Notes: generated by a model not told the origin, from the letters alone. A stretch of 64,000 nt of DNA from Gammaproteobacteria bacterium (GCA_013151035.1 JAADJB010000041.1:3253-67252), one strand, 5' to 3'; counted from the stretch's first letter, positions 9,059-18,007 are shown. A program made the numbers and translations.

Positions 9059-10576
9059 ATGTTTTTCAGAAAAAATAGCCTCTCCCAACCTCAGGTCATG
9101 GCCGCGATTGATCTGGGTTCCAATAGTTTTCACATGATTATCGTCCGGGTAACCGGGCAGGATATACAGGTCATTGATCGACTACGTGAGATGGTTCGCC
9201 TGGGTTCCGGCCTGGACAAACGCAACCGACTCAATGAAACAACACAGGTACGCGCACTCGAATGTCTGCAACGATTCGCTCAACGTCTGGCGGACATCCC
9301 CCCAGCCAATATTCGTATTGTCGGCACCAATACCCTGCGCAAGGCGATCAACGCTCAACAATTCCTCAGCCGTGCCGAGGCCACCCTCGGTCACTCCATT
9401 GATATTATTAATGGCATTGAAGAGGCGCGACTGATCTATCTCGGGGTTTCACATAATCTCCCGGAGGATGAAAAACGCCATCTAGTCATTGATATTGGTG
9501 GTGGCAGCACAGAATTAATCATCGGTGAACGCTTCAGACCCATCACCATGGAAAGCCTGTTTATGGGCTGCGTCAGTATGACAAAACGTTTCTTCAAAGA
9601 TGGCAAGATCAGCAAGAAACGCCTGCACAAAGCACATATACATGCACTACTCAAGCTGGAAGATATTCAGCAACAGTACTGTGATATTGGCTGGGATATT
9701 GCCATTGGTGCCTCAGGCAGTGCACGTGCTATTGCCGGGGTCATCAGTGCCGAGGAATGGTCAACAGAACATATCACCGCTAAATCACTCAGCAAGATGA
9801 AGGAACATATCCTTGCCTGTACACATATTGATGAACTGAAACTGAATGGTCTTGATGAGGATAGACAACCTGTCTTTGTCGGCGGTTATATCGTATTACA
9901 TGCCATCTTCGAGGCATTACACCTCAAGAAGATGATCGTCTCTGATGGTGCCTTACGCGAGGGATTGATCTTCGAGGCTCTGGGACGAATTAACCAGGAA
10001 GATGTACATCAACAAACCATTACCAATCTGTGTAAACGCTATCATATTGATGTTGAACATGCCGACTCAGTTGAACAAACCGCACTACAACTGCTTAATA
10101 GCACAGCTAAATCATGGCACTTGCAGGGTGAAGAACACCGTAATCTATTAGGGTGGGCTGCCCAACTACACGAGATGGGTCTGACCATTGCCCACTCCAG
10201 CTATCACAAGCACAGTGCCTACCTGGTTGAACACTCCAACATGCCCGCCTTTACACTCAAGGAACAACAGATCCTGGCACTCATAATTCGTTATCATCGT
10301 CGTAAGATAAACCCTGATGCCTTTGCCTCATTAGCGGACAAAAGTCATCATCCTATTATCTATTTGTGCATCCTGTTACGACTAGCCATTAAGTTTCAGC
10401 GCAGTCGATCACATCAACCGCTACCCAAGTTAACCATCGAGACAGAGGATAAAAAATTGACTCTAGGTATCCCTGCTGCCTGGATCGAGGAACATCCATT
10501 GACGATGACTGATCTTGAGCATGAAAAGGAATACCTGAAGAAGCTGGATTTCAAACTACGTTTGAAACCACAATAA
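9059..10576 (+). CDS. ppx: Exopolyphosphatase (Ppx/GppA family)
   Basis: A 505-residue enzyme that removes terminal phosphates from polyphosphate; close relatives hydrolyse pppGpp. The N-terminal actin-like fold shows the phosphate-1 loop AAIDLGSNSFHMIIVRV and the phosphate-2 motif VIDIGGGSTELIIGE at about residues 143-157. The C-terminal part, with RNLLGWAAQLHEMGL and IIRYHRRKINP, is the HD-like domain of the long Ppx form. The length agrees with Ppx of E. coli type. ppk1 and the PPK2 gene lie 1.4-5 kb downstream, so polyphosphate breakdown and synthesis are clustered. The Ppx and GppA activities cannot be separated with certainty by sequence; Ppx is favoured by context. Confidence 0.92.
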   Translation: MFFRKNSLSQPQVMAAIDLGSNSFHMIIVRVTGQDIQVIDRLREMVRLGSGLDKRNRLNETTQVRALECLQRFAQRLADIPPANIRIVGTNTLRKAINAQQFLSRAEATLGHSIDIINGIEEARLIYLGVSHNLPEDEKRHLVIDIGGGSTELIIGERFRPITMESLFMGCVSMTKRFFKDGKISKKRLHKAHIHALLKLEDIQQQYCDIGWDIAIGASGSARAIAGVISAEEWSTEHITAKSLSKMKEHILACTHIDELKLNGLDEDRQPVFVGGYIVLHAIFEALHLKKMIVSDGALREGLIFEALGRINQEDVHQQTITNLCKRYHIDVEHADSVEQTALQLLNSTAKSWHLQGEEHRNLLGWAAQLHEMGLTIAHSSYHKHSAYLVEHSNMPAFTLKEQQILALIIRYHRRKINPDAFASLADKSHHPIIYLCILLRLAIKFQRSRSHQPLPKLTIETEDKKLTLGIPAAWIEEHPLTMTDLEHEKEYLKKLDFKLRLKPQ

Positions 10577-10760
10577 AGTGTAAAAAAAACACTAAAACCA
10601 TAAATAGCTATAATTTCATTATAAAACAATGCATTATGATAACAATTTAATGTCTTTTATCATTAAGATATGTCGATATAGATTACACTTACTGAAAATC
10701 CTAATTTGATAAAATTATAAAAAAATAATAACCCATTGAAATAAAAGATAAAAAAATAAG

Positions 10761-10775
10761 TGGCATCAATAATGC
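10761..10775 (+). promoter_or_regulatory. Candidate sigma-54 (-24/-12) promoter for the PEP-CTERM gene
   Basis: TGGCATCAATAATGC fits the RpoN pattern TGGCAC-N5-TTGC: GG and GC are 12 nt apart, exactly the required phase. The predicted start is near 10787, about 68 nt before the ATG at 10855, which has a strong AAGGAGGG ribosome site. The surrounding 278-nt gap after ppx is very AT-rich and otherwise shows only a small hairpin after ppx (GTGTAAAAAAAACAC). PEP-CTERM genes in other bacteria are known to depend on the PrsK/PrsR system and RpoN, which makes the match more credible. Confidence 0.55.
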
Positions 10776-10854
10776 TAATAAAACCAGTAAGGGACTGTCG
10801 CATGACATAGAGAGGGTGGACTAATAACAACCTACTGCTAAGGAGGGATTCTCT

Positions 10855-11808
10855 ATGATATCTCAATTAACAAGTACCAAGGGCAAGACGCTATCTTGTC
10901 TTATCATCGCAGCAGGGATGTCGGCCACGTCATCTATTGCCTACGCTGTAGCCGCCCAACCCTATGTAACACCAAGACCTTCCGCAATACCAATGCCAGG
11001 TTTAAGCATTCCTGATCCAACGCAAGTTACCGGTAAAGAATACTCAAACAATACTGATGAAGACTTTATCGGAGTACCCGACCCCATGCAGGTCCTTAAC
11101 TGGGATGGTCTTGGCGGAGTCACAGATGGTGTTGATTTCGGCACTGAATACGAAGTTGATGCCATCGCCAATGCTGGTGATCTGCTATTTAACTCGGTTA
11201 TTAGCAATAACTCAGCATTGCTCTATTCAACAGCGGCTGATGGTAATATTTATTCTCACGGCATCACTGGCGCATCGGGTCTATGGGCAACTCCACCTGT
11301 AATTAATGCCAACCACGCCCCTTATGATGTTGATGGTCTGGAGGTCTGGGGTGCTGATCAGCCGGGTGACAGTGACCGTTATTCGATTGCAGGTGATCTT
11401 TTTGGCGAATCGGTCTATGACGCAGCGGGCATAGGTATCATATCAACTGTTGATATTGCAACGGCCATTGGAATACCCAGTATGTACGGTCAGGTCGATC
11501 TTGATGCCCTTATGTTCAATAGTACCGGCACCAATAGTTTCGATATACTATTCAGTATTGCACCTATCGCCGGAATATTTGACGGTGGTGAGATCTGGAC
11601 ATGGAGTAGTGGTGCCGCTGTAGCAGCCTTCCTGAATCAGGGGGGGCATGTATGGGATACAATACATTGTGTTGTATGTGAATACGACAGTGTAACTGAA
11701 AACATCAATGCACTGGAGGCAGTATCTTCAGTACCGGTACCCGCTGCGGTATGGCTATTCGGTTCCGGTCTGCTGGGTTTGATAGGTGTTGCCCGCAGGA
11801 AGAAATAA
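10855..11808 (+). CDS. PEP-CTERM (VPxPA variant) sorting-domain exported protein
   Basis: A 317-residue secreted protein. A signal peptide covers residues 1 to about 33 (a hydrophobic core LSCLIIAAGM and an end near AYAVAA). The C-terminus has the exosortase sorting signal: the motif VPVPAAVW, a hydrophobic helix LFGSGLLGLIG and the basic tail VARRKK. The body is rich in Gly, Asp, Asn and Ser and holds one WDTIHCVVCEYD segment with two cysteines. Such proteins are exported, processed by an exosortase and often associated with exopolysaccharide. The exosortase and PrsK/PrsR genes are not in this window. The body's specific function is unknown. Confidence 0.88.
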   Translation: MISQLTSTKGKTLSCLIIAAGMSATSSIAYAVAAQPYVTPRPSAIPMPGLSIPDPTQVTGKEYSNNTDEDFIGVPDPMQVLNWDGLGGVTDGVDFGTEYEVDAIANAGDLLFNSVISNNSALLYSTAADGNIYSHGITGASGLWATPPVINANHAPYDVDGLEVWGADQPGDSDRYSIAGDLFGESVYDAAGIGIISTVDIATAIGIPSMYGQVDLDALMFNSTGTNSFDILFSIAPIAGIFDGGEIWTWSSGAAVAAFLNQGGHVWDTIHCVVCEYDSVTENINALEAVSSVPVPAAVWLFGSGLLGLIGVARRKK

Positions 11809-11838
11809 CATTTAGAGCGGGTGTTGCTGACATAAGAA

Positions 11839-11871
11839 GGGGCGGGTACATCATACACCGCCCCTTTTTTT
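11839..11871 (+). terminator. Rho-independent terminator after the PEP-CTERM gene
   Basis: GGGGCGG at 11839-11845 pairs with CCGCCCC at 11858-11864, with a 12-nt loop, followed directly by seven T residues. Confidence 0.9.
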
Positions 11872-11883
11872 ACGCCTGATTTT

Positions 11884-11946
11884 TGGTGCGTGGTACGCAC
11901 CCTACCGAATGTGAAATTGTTTGGGTAGGGTGTGCATTGCGCACCA
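11884..11946. repeat. Dispersed inverted repeat, Family 1 (complete copy)
   Basis: The arm TGGTGCGTGGTACGCACC plus CTACC (11884-11906) and the arm GGTAGGGTGTGCATTGCGCA plus CCA (11924-11946) are imperfect inverted copies of 23 nt around a 17-nt spacer. Related arms occur at 16086-16108 and 17901-18007. A fragment of the same motif (GGCACCCTACT) continues to the ppk stop codon at 11968. Confidence 0.85.
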
Positions 11947-11967
11947 TTATTGGCGAAAAATGGCACC

Positions 11968-14043
11968 CTACTCGGGGACAATACCTGAATCAGCAGCTAG
12001 TTTATCTAACAAAATCATCTGTGCTGAACGCGGCTTCTGACTGCCCTGTTCAACCCGCTTGTACTCACCATCTGCCTGCAACTGCCAGGCCTGCATATTA
12101 TCCGACAGGAATGGCATCAATCCTTCCTTAATCACACGTTCCTTAAGCTTTTGATCCTCAATCGGGAAACACGCCTCAACACGGCTATACAGATTACGAT
12201 TCATCCAGTCGGCACTGGAGCAAAACACCAATGGGTCATCCTCGTTCTGAAAGTAAAATATACGCGTATGTTCAAGAAAACGTCCAACAATCGAACGCAC
12301 CTGGATATTCTCGGAAACCCCCGGCACCCCTGGACGTAAACAACAGATACCTCGCACAATCAGATCAATCTTCACGCCTGCCTGTGATGCCTCATACAAA
12401 GCACGAATAATTTTACCTTCCACGATGGCATTCAACTTGGCAATAATACGGGCGGGCTTACCGGCTTTGGCATTCGCTGTTTCAGTTTCAATCAGAGTGA
12501 TAATACCCTTGTGCAAGGTAAAGGGTGATTGTAACAACTTCTTCAACCGGGTCGCCTTGCCCAGACCTGTCAACTGCACAAATAAACGATGCACATCCTC
12601 AGCAATTGCCTTATCACAGGTCATCAAACCAAAATCGGTGTAAACCCTGGCAGTACCGGCATGATAGTTTCCGGTACCCAGATGCACATAGCGGCGGATA
12701 CTACGGCTCTCGCGCCGTACAATCAGCAACATCTTGGCATGAGTTTTATAACCGACAACTCCATACACTACATGCGCCCCGGCATCCTGCAAACGAGTGG
12801 CCAATTCAATATTAGCCGCTTCATCAAAACGCGCACGTAATTCAACAACAACGGTCACCTCTTTACCCGCCTTGGCGGCTTCCACCAGGGCATCCACCAG
12901 TGATGATTCATTACCCGCACGATACAAGGTTTGTTTGATCGCCAATACCTTCGGGTCATTGGCAGCCTGTCGCACCAGACTGATCACAGGTGCGAAAGAC
13001 TCATAGGGATGATGCAATAACAAGTCACCTTCTGTAATGGCTGCAAACAAATCCGTAGTCCCCTTAATCCTTTTATTAAACCCTGGTGTGAATGGTGCAT
13101 ATTGCAGATCGGGGCGTTCAATCAGACTTTGCATCTCCATCAATCGACTCAGATTAACCGGGCCATTGACCTGATAAAGATCATCCTCCTCCAACCTGAA
13201 TTTCTTCAACAGAAAGCGAGCCATCTCATCATCACAATTATCCGCCACCTCAAGCCGGACGGCATCGGTTAAGCGCCGTGATGTCAATTCACCCTTGATC
13301 GCCATCATCAGATCATCAACATATTCTTCCACAAACAGGTCACTATCACGCGTCACCCGAAATTGATAACAACCAATGACATTCATACCCGGAAATAATT
13401 CACTGGCATGGGCATGAATAATTGAGCTTAAAAACACATAGCTATCCGATTCTGCAATATCCCCTGGTATACGAATCAGACGCGGCAAACTACGCGGCGC
13501 ATGCACGATAGCGATACGCGAATCACGCCCAAAGGCATCCTTGCCTTCCAGTGAGATGATAAAGTTGAGACTCTTGTTTACCACCCGTGGAAACGGGTGT
13601 GCTGGATCCAGCCCAAGAGGACTCAACACCGGCAACAATTCATTATTAAAGTAACGTTTGATCCATGCCGTCTGTTTTTCGTCCCATTGTGAACGACGCA
13701 GAAAATGAATATCCTGTTTTGCCAGCGCCGGGATCAACTCCTCATTCCACACCCGATATTGCTCATCCATCAAGGCATGCGCTTCTTTACTGATTTGTTG
13801 CAGTGATTGCTCCGGTGTTAATTCATCGGCATCACCACTCCCGGACTCAAGCATGGCGCGATGTTTTAAACCAGCGACCCGAATCTGAAAAAACTCATCC
13901 AGATTGCTGCTCAGAATACATAAAAACCGCAGACGTTCCAGCAATGGCACTGACTCATCTCTTGCCTGCTGCAACACCCGTTTCTGGAATTGCAGCACAC
14001 TGAGTTCACGATTGATATAAAGATCCGGGTTCTTCAAAGTCAT
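11968..14043 (-). CDS. ppk: Polyphosphate kinase 1
   Basis: A 691-residue enzyme that reversibly makes polyphosphate from ATP. Family features in order are the N-terminal YINRELSVLQFQKRVLQQA and LRFLCILSSNLDEFFQIRVA, then VVELRARFDEAANI and GYKTHAKMLLIVRRE with the catalytic histidine. The second phospholipase-D-like half follows with RSIVGRFLEHTRIFYF and SSADWMNRNLYSRVEACFP. The length and motifs indicate a full enzyme. It is divergent from the PPK2 gene, with an 82-nt shared promoter region. Its TAG stop lies inside a GTAGGGTG motif matching the adjacent repeat. No convincing Pho box is visible upstream. Confidence 0.96.
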   Translation of the reverse strand: MTLKNPDLYINRELSVLQFQKRVLQQARDESVPLLERLRFLCILSSNLDEFFQIRVAGLKHRAMLESGSGDADELTPEQSLQQISKEAHALMDEQYRVWNEELIPALAKQDIHFLRRSQWDEKQTAWIKRYFNNELLPVLSPLGLDPAHPFPRVVNKSLNFIISLEGKDAFGRDSRIAIVHAPRSLPRLIRIPGDIAESDSYVFLSSIIHAHASELFPGMNVIGCYQFRVTRDSDLFVEEYVDDLMMAIKGELTSRRLTDAVRLEVADNCDDEMARFLLKKFRLEEDDLYQVNGPVNLSRLMEMQSLIERPDLQYAPFTPGFNKRIKGTTDLFAAITEGDLLLHHPYESFAPVISLVRQAANDPKVLAIKQTLYRAGNESSLVDALVEAAKAGKEVTVVVELRARFDEAANIELATRLQDAGAHVVYGVVGYKTHAKMLLIVRRESRSIRRYVHLGTGNYHAGTARVYTDFGLMTCDKAIAEDVHRLFVQLTGLGKATRLKKLLQSPFTLHKGIITLIETETANAKAGKPARIIAKLNAIVEGKIIRALYEASQAGVKIDLIVRGICCLRPGVPGVSENIQVRSIVGRFLEHTRIFYFQNEDDPLVFCSSADWMNRNLYSRVEACFPIEDQKLKERVIKEGLMPFLSDNMQAWQLQADGEYKRVEQGSQKPRSAQMILLDKLAADSGIVPE

Positions 14044-14125
14044 TACTATTAATCCTGCTATTACTTACTATCCTGATAAATGTGTATAGTATATACCTGA
14101 ACACAGACAAAGCTAAGGATACATT

Positions 14126-15625
14126 ATGTTTGAAGTAGCGGAGTTAACTCACAAGGTAAACAAGGCGGATTATCAAGCACAACTACCCGCACTTCGAACA
14201 GCATTACTCGAGGCACAAGCAGCCCTGAAGGATGTCGACTTTCCCGTTATCATTCTCATCTCAGGCGTTGATGGCGCGGGTAAGGGAGAGACCGTCAATA
14301 TCCTCAATGAGTGGATGGATCCACGTTATATCCGTGCCTTCTCCTTCGGCCCGGAGAGCGATGAAGAACGTGAACGACCCGAGTTCTGGCGTTACTGGCG
14401 TTCCTTACCACCGAAGGGACATATCGGTCTCTATGTCGGTTCATGGTATAGCAAGCCCATCGCCGAATGTGCCCGCAAGGAATTGTCCCTAGCCGACTTT
14501 GATGCCAACCTCAAACGCATTCGTGCCTTTGAAAGCATGTTGGTAGAAGATGGTGCGTTGATCATCAAGTTCTGGCTTCATCTTAGTGAAGAGGCGCAAA
14601 AAAAGCGCCTGGATAAACTGAAAAAAAATCCTGAGACAAGTTGGCGTGTAACCCAACAGGATCTACACCATCTAAAGACCTATAAAAAATTTGCCACTAT
14701 CGCTGAACGTTCTCTGCGAGAGACCAGCACAGGTGCAGCACCCTGGGTAATTCTTGATGGCAGAGATGCCCGTTACCGTAGCCTGACGGTTGGTCAACAC
14801 GTGCTTGAAAGAATCAATCAACATTTAACTGATAACACATTAGAAGAAAAAGCCCCTGCTCAACCTCACCTGAGACCCATTGTACCATCCCCTGTCGATC
14901 ATCAGAATATCAGCGTACTGGGTGCATTGAACCTTGATCAGACCTATACCAAGAAAGAATACAGTGAACTTCTGGCTCGCTACCAGGCACAGGCAGGCAA
15001 ACTAACCCGCAAAGCTATTGAACAGAAGGTTTCCACCATCATGCTATTTGAGGGCTGGGATGCTGCTGGTAAAGGTGGACTGATCAGGCGTTTTATTCAA
15101 CCCATGGATGCACGCCACTATCAGGTCATTCCCATCGCTGCTCCCACCGATGAAGAAGCGGCTCACCATTATCTATGGCGTTTCTGGCGGCACATCCCGC
15201 GTGCAGGGGACATCACCTTCTATGATCGTAGCTGGTATGGTCGTGTACTGGTAGAGCGTGTTGAGGGCTTTAGTTCACAGAAAGTGTGGATGCGAGGCTA
15301 TTCCGAGATTAATGATTTTGAGGAACAACTCACTGAAAGAGGTATTCTATTACTTAAATTCTGGGTTCATATCAGCAAGGAAGAACAACTAATACGTTTT
15401 AAGGCGAGAGAGAAAATCCCGTTTAAAAAATACAAGATCACAGAAGAGGATTATCGCAACAGAGAACAATGGGATGCCTACGAACATGCCGTTAACGATA
15501 TGGTCGAGCGCACCAGTACCGAATATGCCCCCTGGCACCTTATTGCGGGCAATGACAAACGCTTTGCCCGCATCAAGGCACTCAAGATTTATTGCAAACA
15601 GTTGGAAAAAATCCTAAAGAATTAA
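14126..15625 (+). CDS. pap: Polyphosphate:AMP phosphotransferase (double-domain PPK2, class II)
   Basis: A 499-residue protein of two tandem PPK2 domains; the family transfers phosphate from polyphosphate to AMP, giving ADP. Domain 1 (about 10-240) has Walker A GVDGAGKGE and the lid region HIGLYVGSWYSKPI. Domain 2 (about 265-495) has GWDAAGKGG, then DARHYQVIPIAAPTDEEAAH and FYDRSWYGRVLVERVEGF. Domain 2 keeps the canonical DRSWYGR, while domain 1 has GSWYSKP at the same place. This agrees with the known pattern in which the C-terminal domain is the main active one. It faces away from ppk1 and precedes the convergent grxD. With PPK1 and Ppx it completes a polyphosphate module. Confidence 0.93.
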   Translation: MFEVAELTHKVNKADYQAQLPALRTALLEAQAALKDVDFPVIILISGVDGAGKGETVNILNEWMDPRYIRAFSFGPESDEERERPEFWRYWRSLPPKGHIGLYVGSWYSKPIAECARKELSLADFDANLKRIRAFESMLVEDGALIIKFWLHLSEEAQKKRLDKLKKNPETSWRVTQQDLHHLKTYKKFATIAERSLRETSTGAAPWVILDGRDARYRSLTVGQHVLERINQHLTDNTLEEKAPAQPHLRPIVPSPVDHQNISVLGALNLDQTYTKKEYSELLARYQAQAGKLTRKAIEQKVSTIMLFEGWDAAGKGGLIRRFIQPMDARHYQVIPIAAPTDEEAAHHYLWRFWRHIPRAGDITFYDRSWYGRVLVERVEGFSSQKVWMRGYSEINDFEEQLTERGILLLKFWVHISKEEQLIRFKAREKIPFKKYKITEEDYRNREQWDAYEHAVNDMVERTSTEYAPWHLIAGNDKRFARIKALKIYCKQLEKILKN

Positions 15626-15633
15626 GAGCACCA

Positions 15634-15975
15634 CTAGGCATCAGCCTTGGCGGCATCGGCCTTAGCAGTAGCGGCTTCCATCATCTTCTTCAGTTCACCA
15701 CTCTCATGCAATTCAAGGGTAATATCACAGCCGCCAATCAACTCACCATCAATATAGACCTGGGGAAAGGTGGGCCAATCAGCATAACGTGGCAGATTCT
15801 GAAATACTTCAGGATCAGCCAGTATATTGACATAGGCAAATGGCACACCACAGGCCTGCATTGCCTGTGAGGTACGACTGGAATAACCACATTGTGGCAT
15901 TTGAGGGGTTCCCTTCATAAAGACAATAATCGGGGTGCCTTCAACGGCCTCTTTAATACGTTCTAATACATCCAT
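15634..15975 (-). CDS. grxD: Monothiol glutaredoxin, Grx4 type
   Basis: A 113-residue monothiol glutaredoxin; the family carries Fe-S clusters to target proteins and works with BolA partners. The sequence shows TPIIVFMKGTPQMPQCGYSS at the active site, then FAYVNIL, WPTFPQVYIDGELIGGCDI and an Ala/Lys-rich tail. The active site reads CGYS rather than the usual CGFS; the neighbouring family motifs (KGTP, WPTFPQ, GGCDI) are kept, so the identity is firm. It converges on pap with 8 nt between stop codons. No partner gene is adjacent. Confidence 0.94.
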   Translation of the reverse strand: MDVLERIKEAVEGTPIIVFMKGTPQMPQCGYSSRTSQAMQACGVPFAYVNILADPEVFQNLPRYADWPTFPQVYIDGELIGGCDITLELHESGELKKMMEAATAKADAAKADA

Positions 15976-16032
15976 AACAACTCAACCTTACTTGGTTCAA
16001 AAAATAATCTGCGCGTAGGATAACTGATTTCA

Positions 16033-16070
16033 ATACCATACAGCAATACCCCACAAGAGAGGTATGGTAT
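16033..16070. other. Inverted repeat in the grxD/asnB-like interval
   Basis: ATACCATAC (16033-16041) and GTATGGTAT (16062-16070) are perfect inverted 9-mers with a 20-nt loop. They lie upstream of grxD and downstream of the asnB-like gene. A terminator or protein-binding site is possible; there is no T-run. Confidence 0.45.
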
Positions 16071-16085
16071 CCATTGATGGATTAA

Positions 16086-16108
16086 TGGTGCGTGGTACGC
16101 ACCCTACC
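16086..16108. repeat. Family 1 repeat arm overlapping the asnB-like stop codon
   Basis: TGGTGCGTGGTACGCACC plus CTACC is identical to the left arm at 11884. Only one arm is present. On the minus strand its GGTAGGG contains the TAG that ends the asnB-like gene (stop codon 16104-16106). Confidence 0.85.
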
Positions 16109-17885
16109 TGCACCCATCCACATTTTGTTGTAGCCAATACTCCAACAAAGCCAGATGCCACAACTTACTGCCCTGAATACGTGTCATATATCGCTCAGGG
16201 TCAGCCAGCATCTTGTCCACATAAGGCCGTTGATAGATCCCGCGTTCCCGACAGGCACTGGAGTTCAATATGTCCTGCATAAAATCATAGAATTCCCCAC
16301 GCACATACTTTAATGCCGGCACCGGGAAATAACCCTTAGGTCGATCAATCACCGCATCCGGCAAAATGCCACGAGCGATAGATTTAAGGATATGTTTGCC
16401 GCCTGACTTAAACTTGTACTGTGGCGGCATACTCGCCACCAGCTCCACCAAATTCTGATCCAGAAAAGGTACCCGTGCCTCTAACCCCCAGGCCATCGTC
16501 ATATTATCCACGCGCTTAACCGGATCATCGACAATCAGGGTGGTCACATCAAAACGCAACACCTGATCAATAAATTCATCGGCATCGGGCAACCCCAAAC
16601 GTTCTGCAACTAATTGAGCGGTATAATCCTCACCTTGCAGATCAGGATGAATCATTGACAAATATTCATCATGGTCACGATCAAAATAGTGCTGACGAAA
16701 GCGTTCCAACGGTGAACCATTGCTCTCATTCATCCTTTGATACCAGAAATAACCGCCAAACACCTCATCGGCTCCCTGCCCACTCTGCACCACCTTGACC
16801 TCACTGGAGACCTGTTCAGCCAACAGATAAAAAGCCACCGCATCCTGACCCACCATAGGTTCAGCCATCTGGGTAACGGCCTCAGGCAAACGCCGCAGCA
16901 CCTCATTATTCGGAATACGATATTTACAATGGCGAGTACCATAATAGTCGACTACCTGATCCGAAAACTCGAATTCACTACCCGCCTCCTCCGGCATATC
17001 TTCAAAACCCACCGAGAAGGTACGCAAATCCGATACACCCGCCTCAGCCAGTAGTGCCACCAGTAGACTGGAATCCAACCCCCCCGACAACAACACGCCT
17101 ACCGGCACATCGGCAATCGCCCGACGACGTTTCACAGCCGACAACAGCGATTCCCTGATTGCCTCAATCCATTCCCCTTCACTCATTGACTGCTGTGGAC
17201 GCTGCGCCTTGAGTCGCCAGTAACATCGTTTATCTTCTCGACCATCGACAAACACAGTCATGCTATGACCCGGTTCCAATTTACGAATCCCTTGCATCAG
17301 GGTGCGTGGTGCAGGCACCACGGCATGCAAGGAAAAATGATGGTGCAATGCCATCGAATCAATCGCCGTATCGATCCCGGTCGTTGCCAACAATGCCTGT
17401 GTATTAGAGGCAAAACGTATAAATTGATCGTTCTTACTGTAATAAAAGGGCTTGATGCCAAAACGATCCCGCGCCATAAACAGACACTGACGTTTAACAT
17501 CCCAGAGGGCAAAGGCAAACATCCCGTGCAGACGTTTAACACAGTCCTCACCCCAGGCAGCATAGGCCTTAATGATGACCTCGGAATCCCCGTGTGAAAA
17601 AAAGTGATAACCCAGGCCCTGGAGTTCTTCACGTAGCTCGGGGTAGTTATAGATAGTACCATTAAATACCAAGGTCAAATTCAGACCACTATCGACCATC
17701 GGTTGATTAGCATGTGAAGACAGATCGATAATGGCCAGACGCCGATGCCCCAACGCCACCGGTCCATCACTATGCACACCCTCATGATCCGGCCCACGTC
17801 TTGCCAGCAACGGCATCATCCGCGCAACTATCGACAGATCCGATGTCGTACCATCCAGTCTTAATTCACCACATATTCCACACAT
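16104..17885 (-). CDS. Asparagine synthase-like amidotransferase, probably N-acetylglutaminylglutamine amidotransferase
   Basis: A 593-residue two-domain protein: an N-terminal class II glutamine amidotransferase (catalytic Cys2 in MCGICGE, then RRGPDHEG, GHRRLAIIDLS and FNGTIYNYPELREEL) and a C-terminal ATP-pyrophosphatase synthase domain (PVGVLLSGGLDSSLLVAL at about 256-273, then GQGADEVFGGY). Length and details such as HHHFSLHAVVPAPRTLMQGI fit the subfamily making N-acetylglutaminylglutamine amide, an osmoprotectant dipeptide. The usual partner (the GNAT/ligase gene ngg) is not in the window, so asparagine synthetase remains an alternative. The stop TAG is supplied by a Family 1 repeat, and another copy lies just upstream of the start. 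Confidence 0.85.
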   Translation of the reverse strand: MCGICGELRLDGTTSDLSIVARMMPLLARRGPDHEGVHSDGPVALGHRRLAIIDLSSHANQPMVDSGLNLTLVFNGTIYNYPELREELQGLGYHFFSHGDSEVIIKAYAAWGEDCVKRLHGMFAFALWDVKRQCLFMARDRFGIKPFYYSKNDQFIRFASNTQALLATTGIDTAIDSMALHHHFSLHAVVPAPRTLMQGIRKLEPGHSMTVFVDGREDKRCYWRLKAQRPQQSMSEGEWIEAIRESLLSAVKRRRAIADVPVGVLLSGGLDSSLLVALLAEAGVSDLRTFSVGFEDMPEEAGSEFEFSDQVVDYYGTRHCKYRIPNNEVLRRLPEAVTQMAEPMVGQDAVAFYLLAEQVSSEVKVVQSGQGADEVFGGYFWYQRMNESNGSPLERFRQHYFDRDHDEYLSMIHPDLQGEDYTAQLVAERLGLPDADEFIDQVLRFDVTTLIVDDPVKRVDNMTMAWGLEARVPFLDQNLVELVASMPPQYKFKSGGKHILKSIARGILPDAVIDRPKGYFPVPALKYVRGEFYDFMQDILNSSACRERGIYQRPYVDKMLADPERYMTRIQGSKLWHLALLEYWLQQNVDGCR

Positions 17886-17900
17886 AAATTATCCTAGTGT

Positions 17901-18007
17901 TGGTGCGTAATACGCACCCTACCAATTACACTCATCATCATTTTCTTACGGCCGGTAGGGTGCGCACTGCGCACCAACATCCTTTGGTGCGTAATACGCA
18001 CCCTACC
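17901..18007. repeat. Family 1 repeat cluster, three arms
   Basis: Three arms fill the gap between hyuB and the asnB-like gene. 17901-17923 reads TGGTGCGTAATACGCACC plus CTACC. 17954-17976 is the inverted arm starting GGTAGGGTGCGCACTGCGCA. 17985-18007 is identical to the first arm. On the minus strand the last arm contains the TAG stop of hyuB (18003-18005). The two outer arms can each pair with the middle one, so alternative hairpins are possible. Confidence 0.88.

Noticed and set aside
12525-12840. Overlapping plus-strand frames opposite ppk
   Set aside because: They are antisense to the conserved catalytic region of PPK1 and have no supporting signals.
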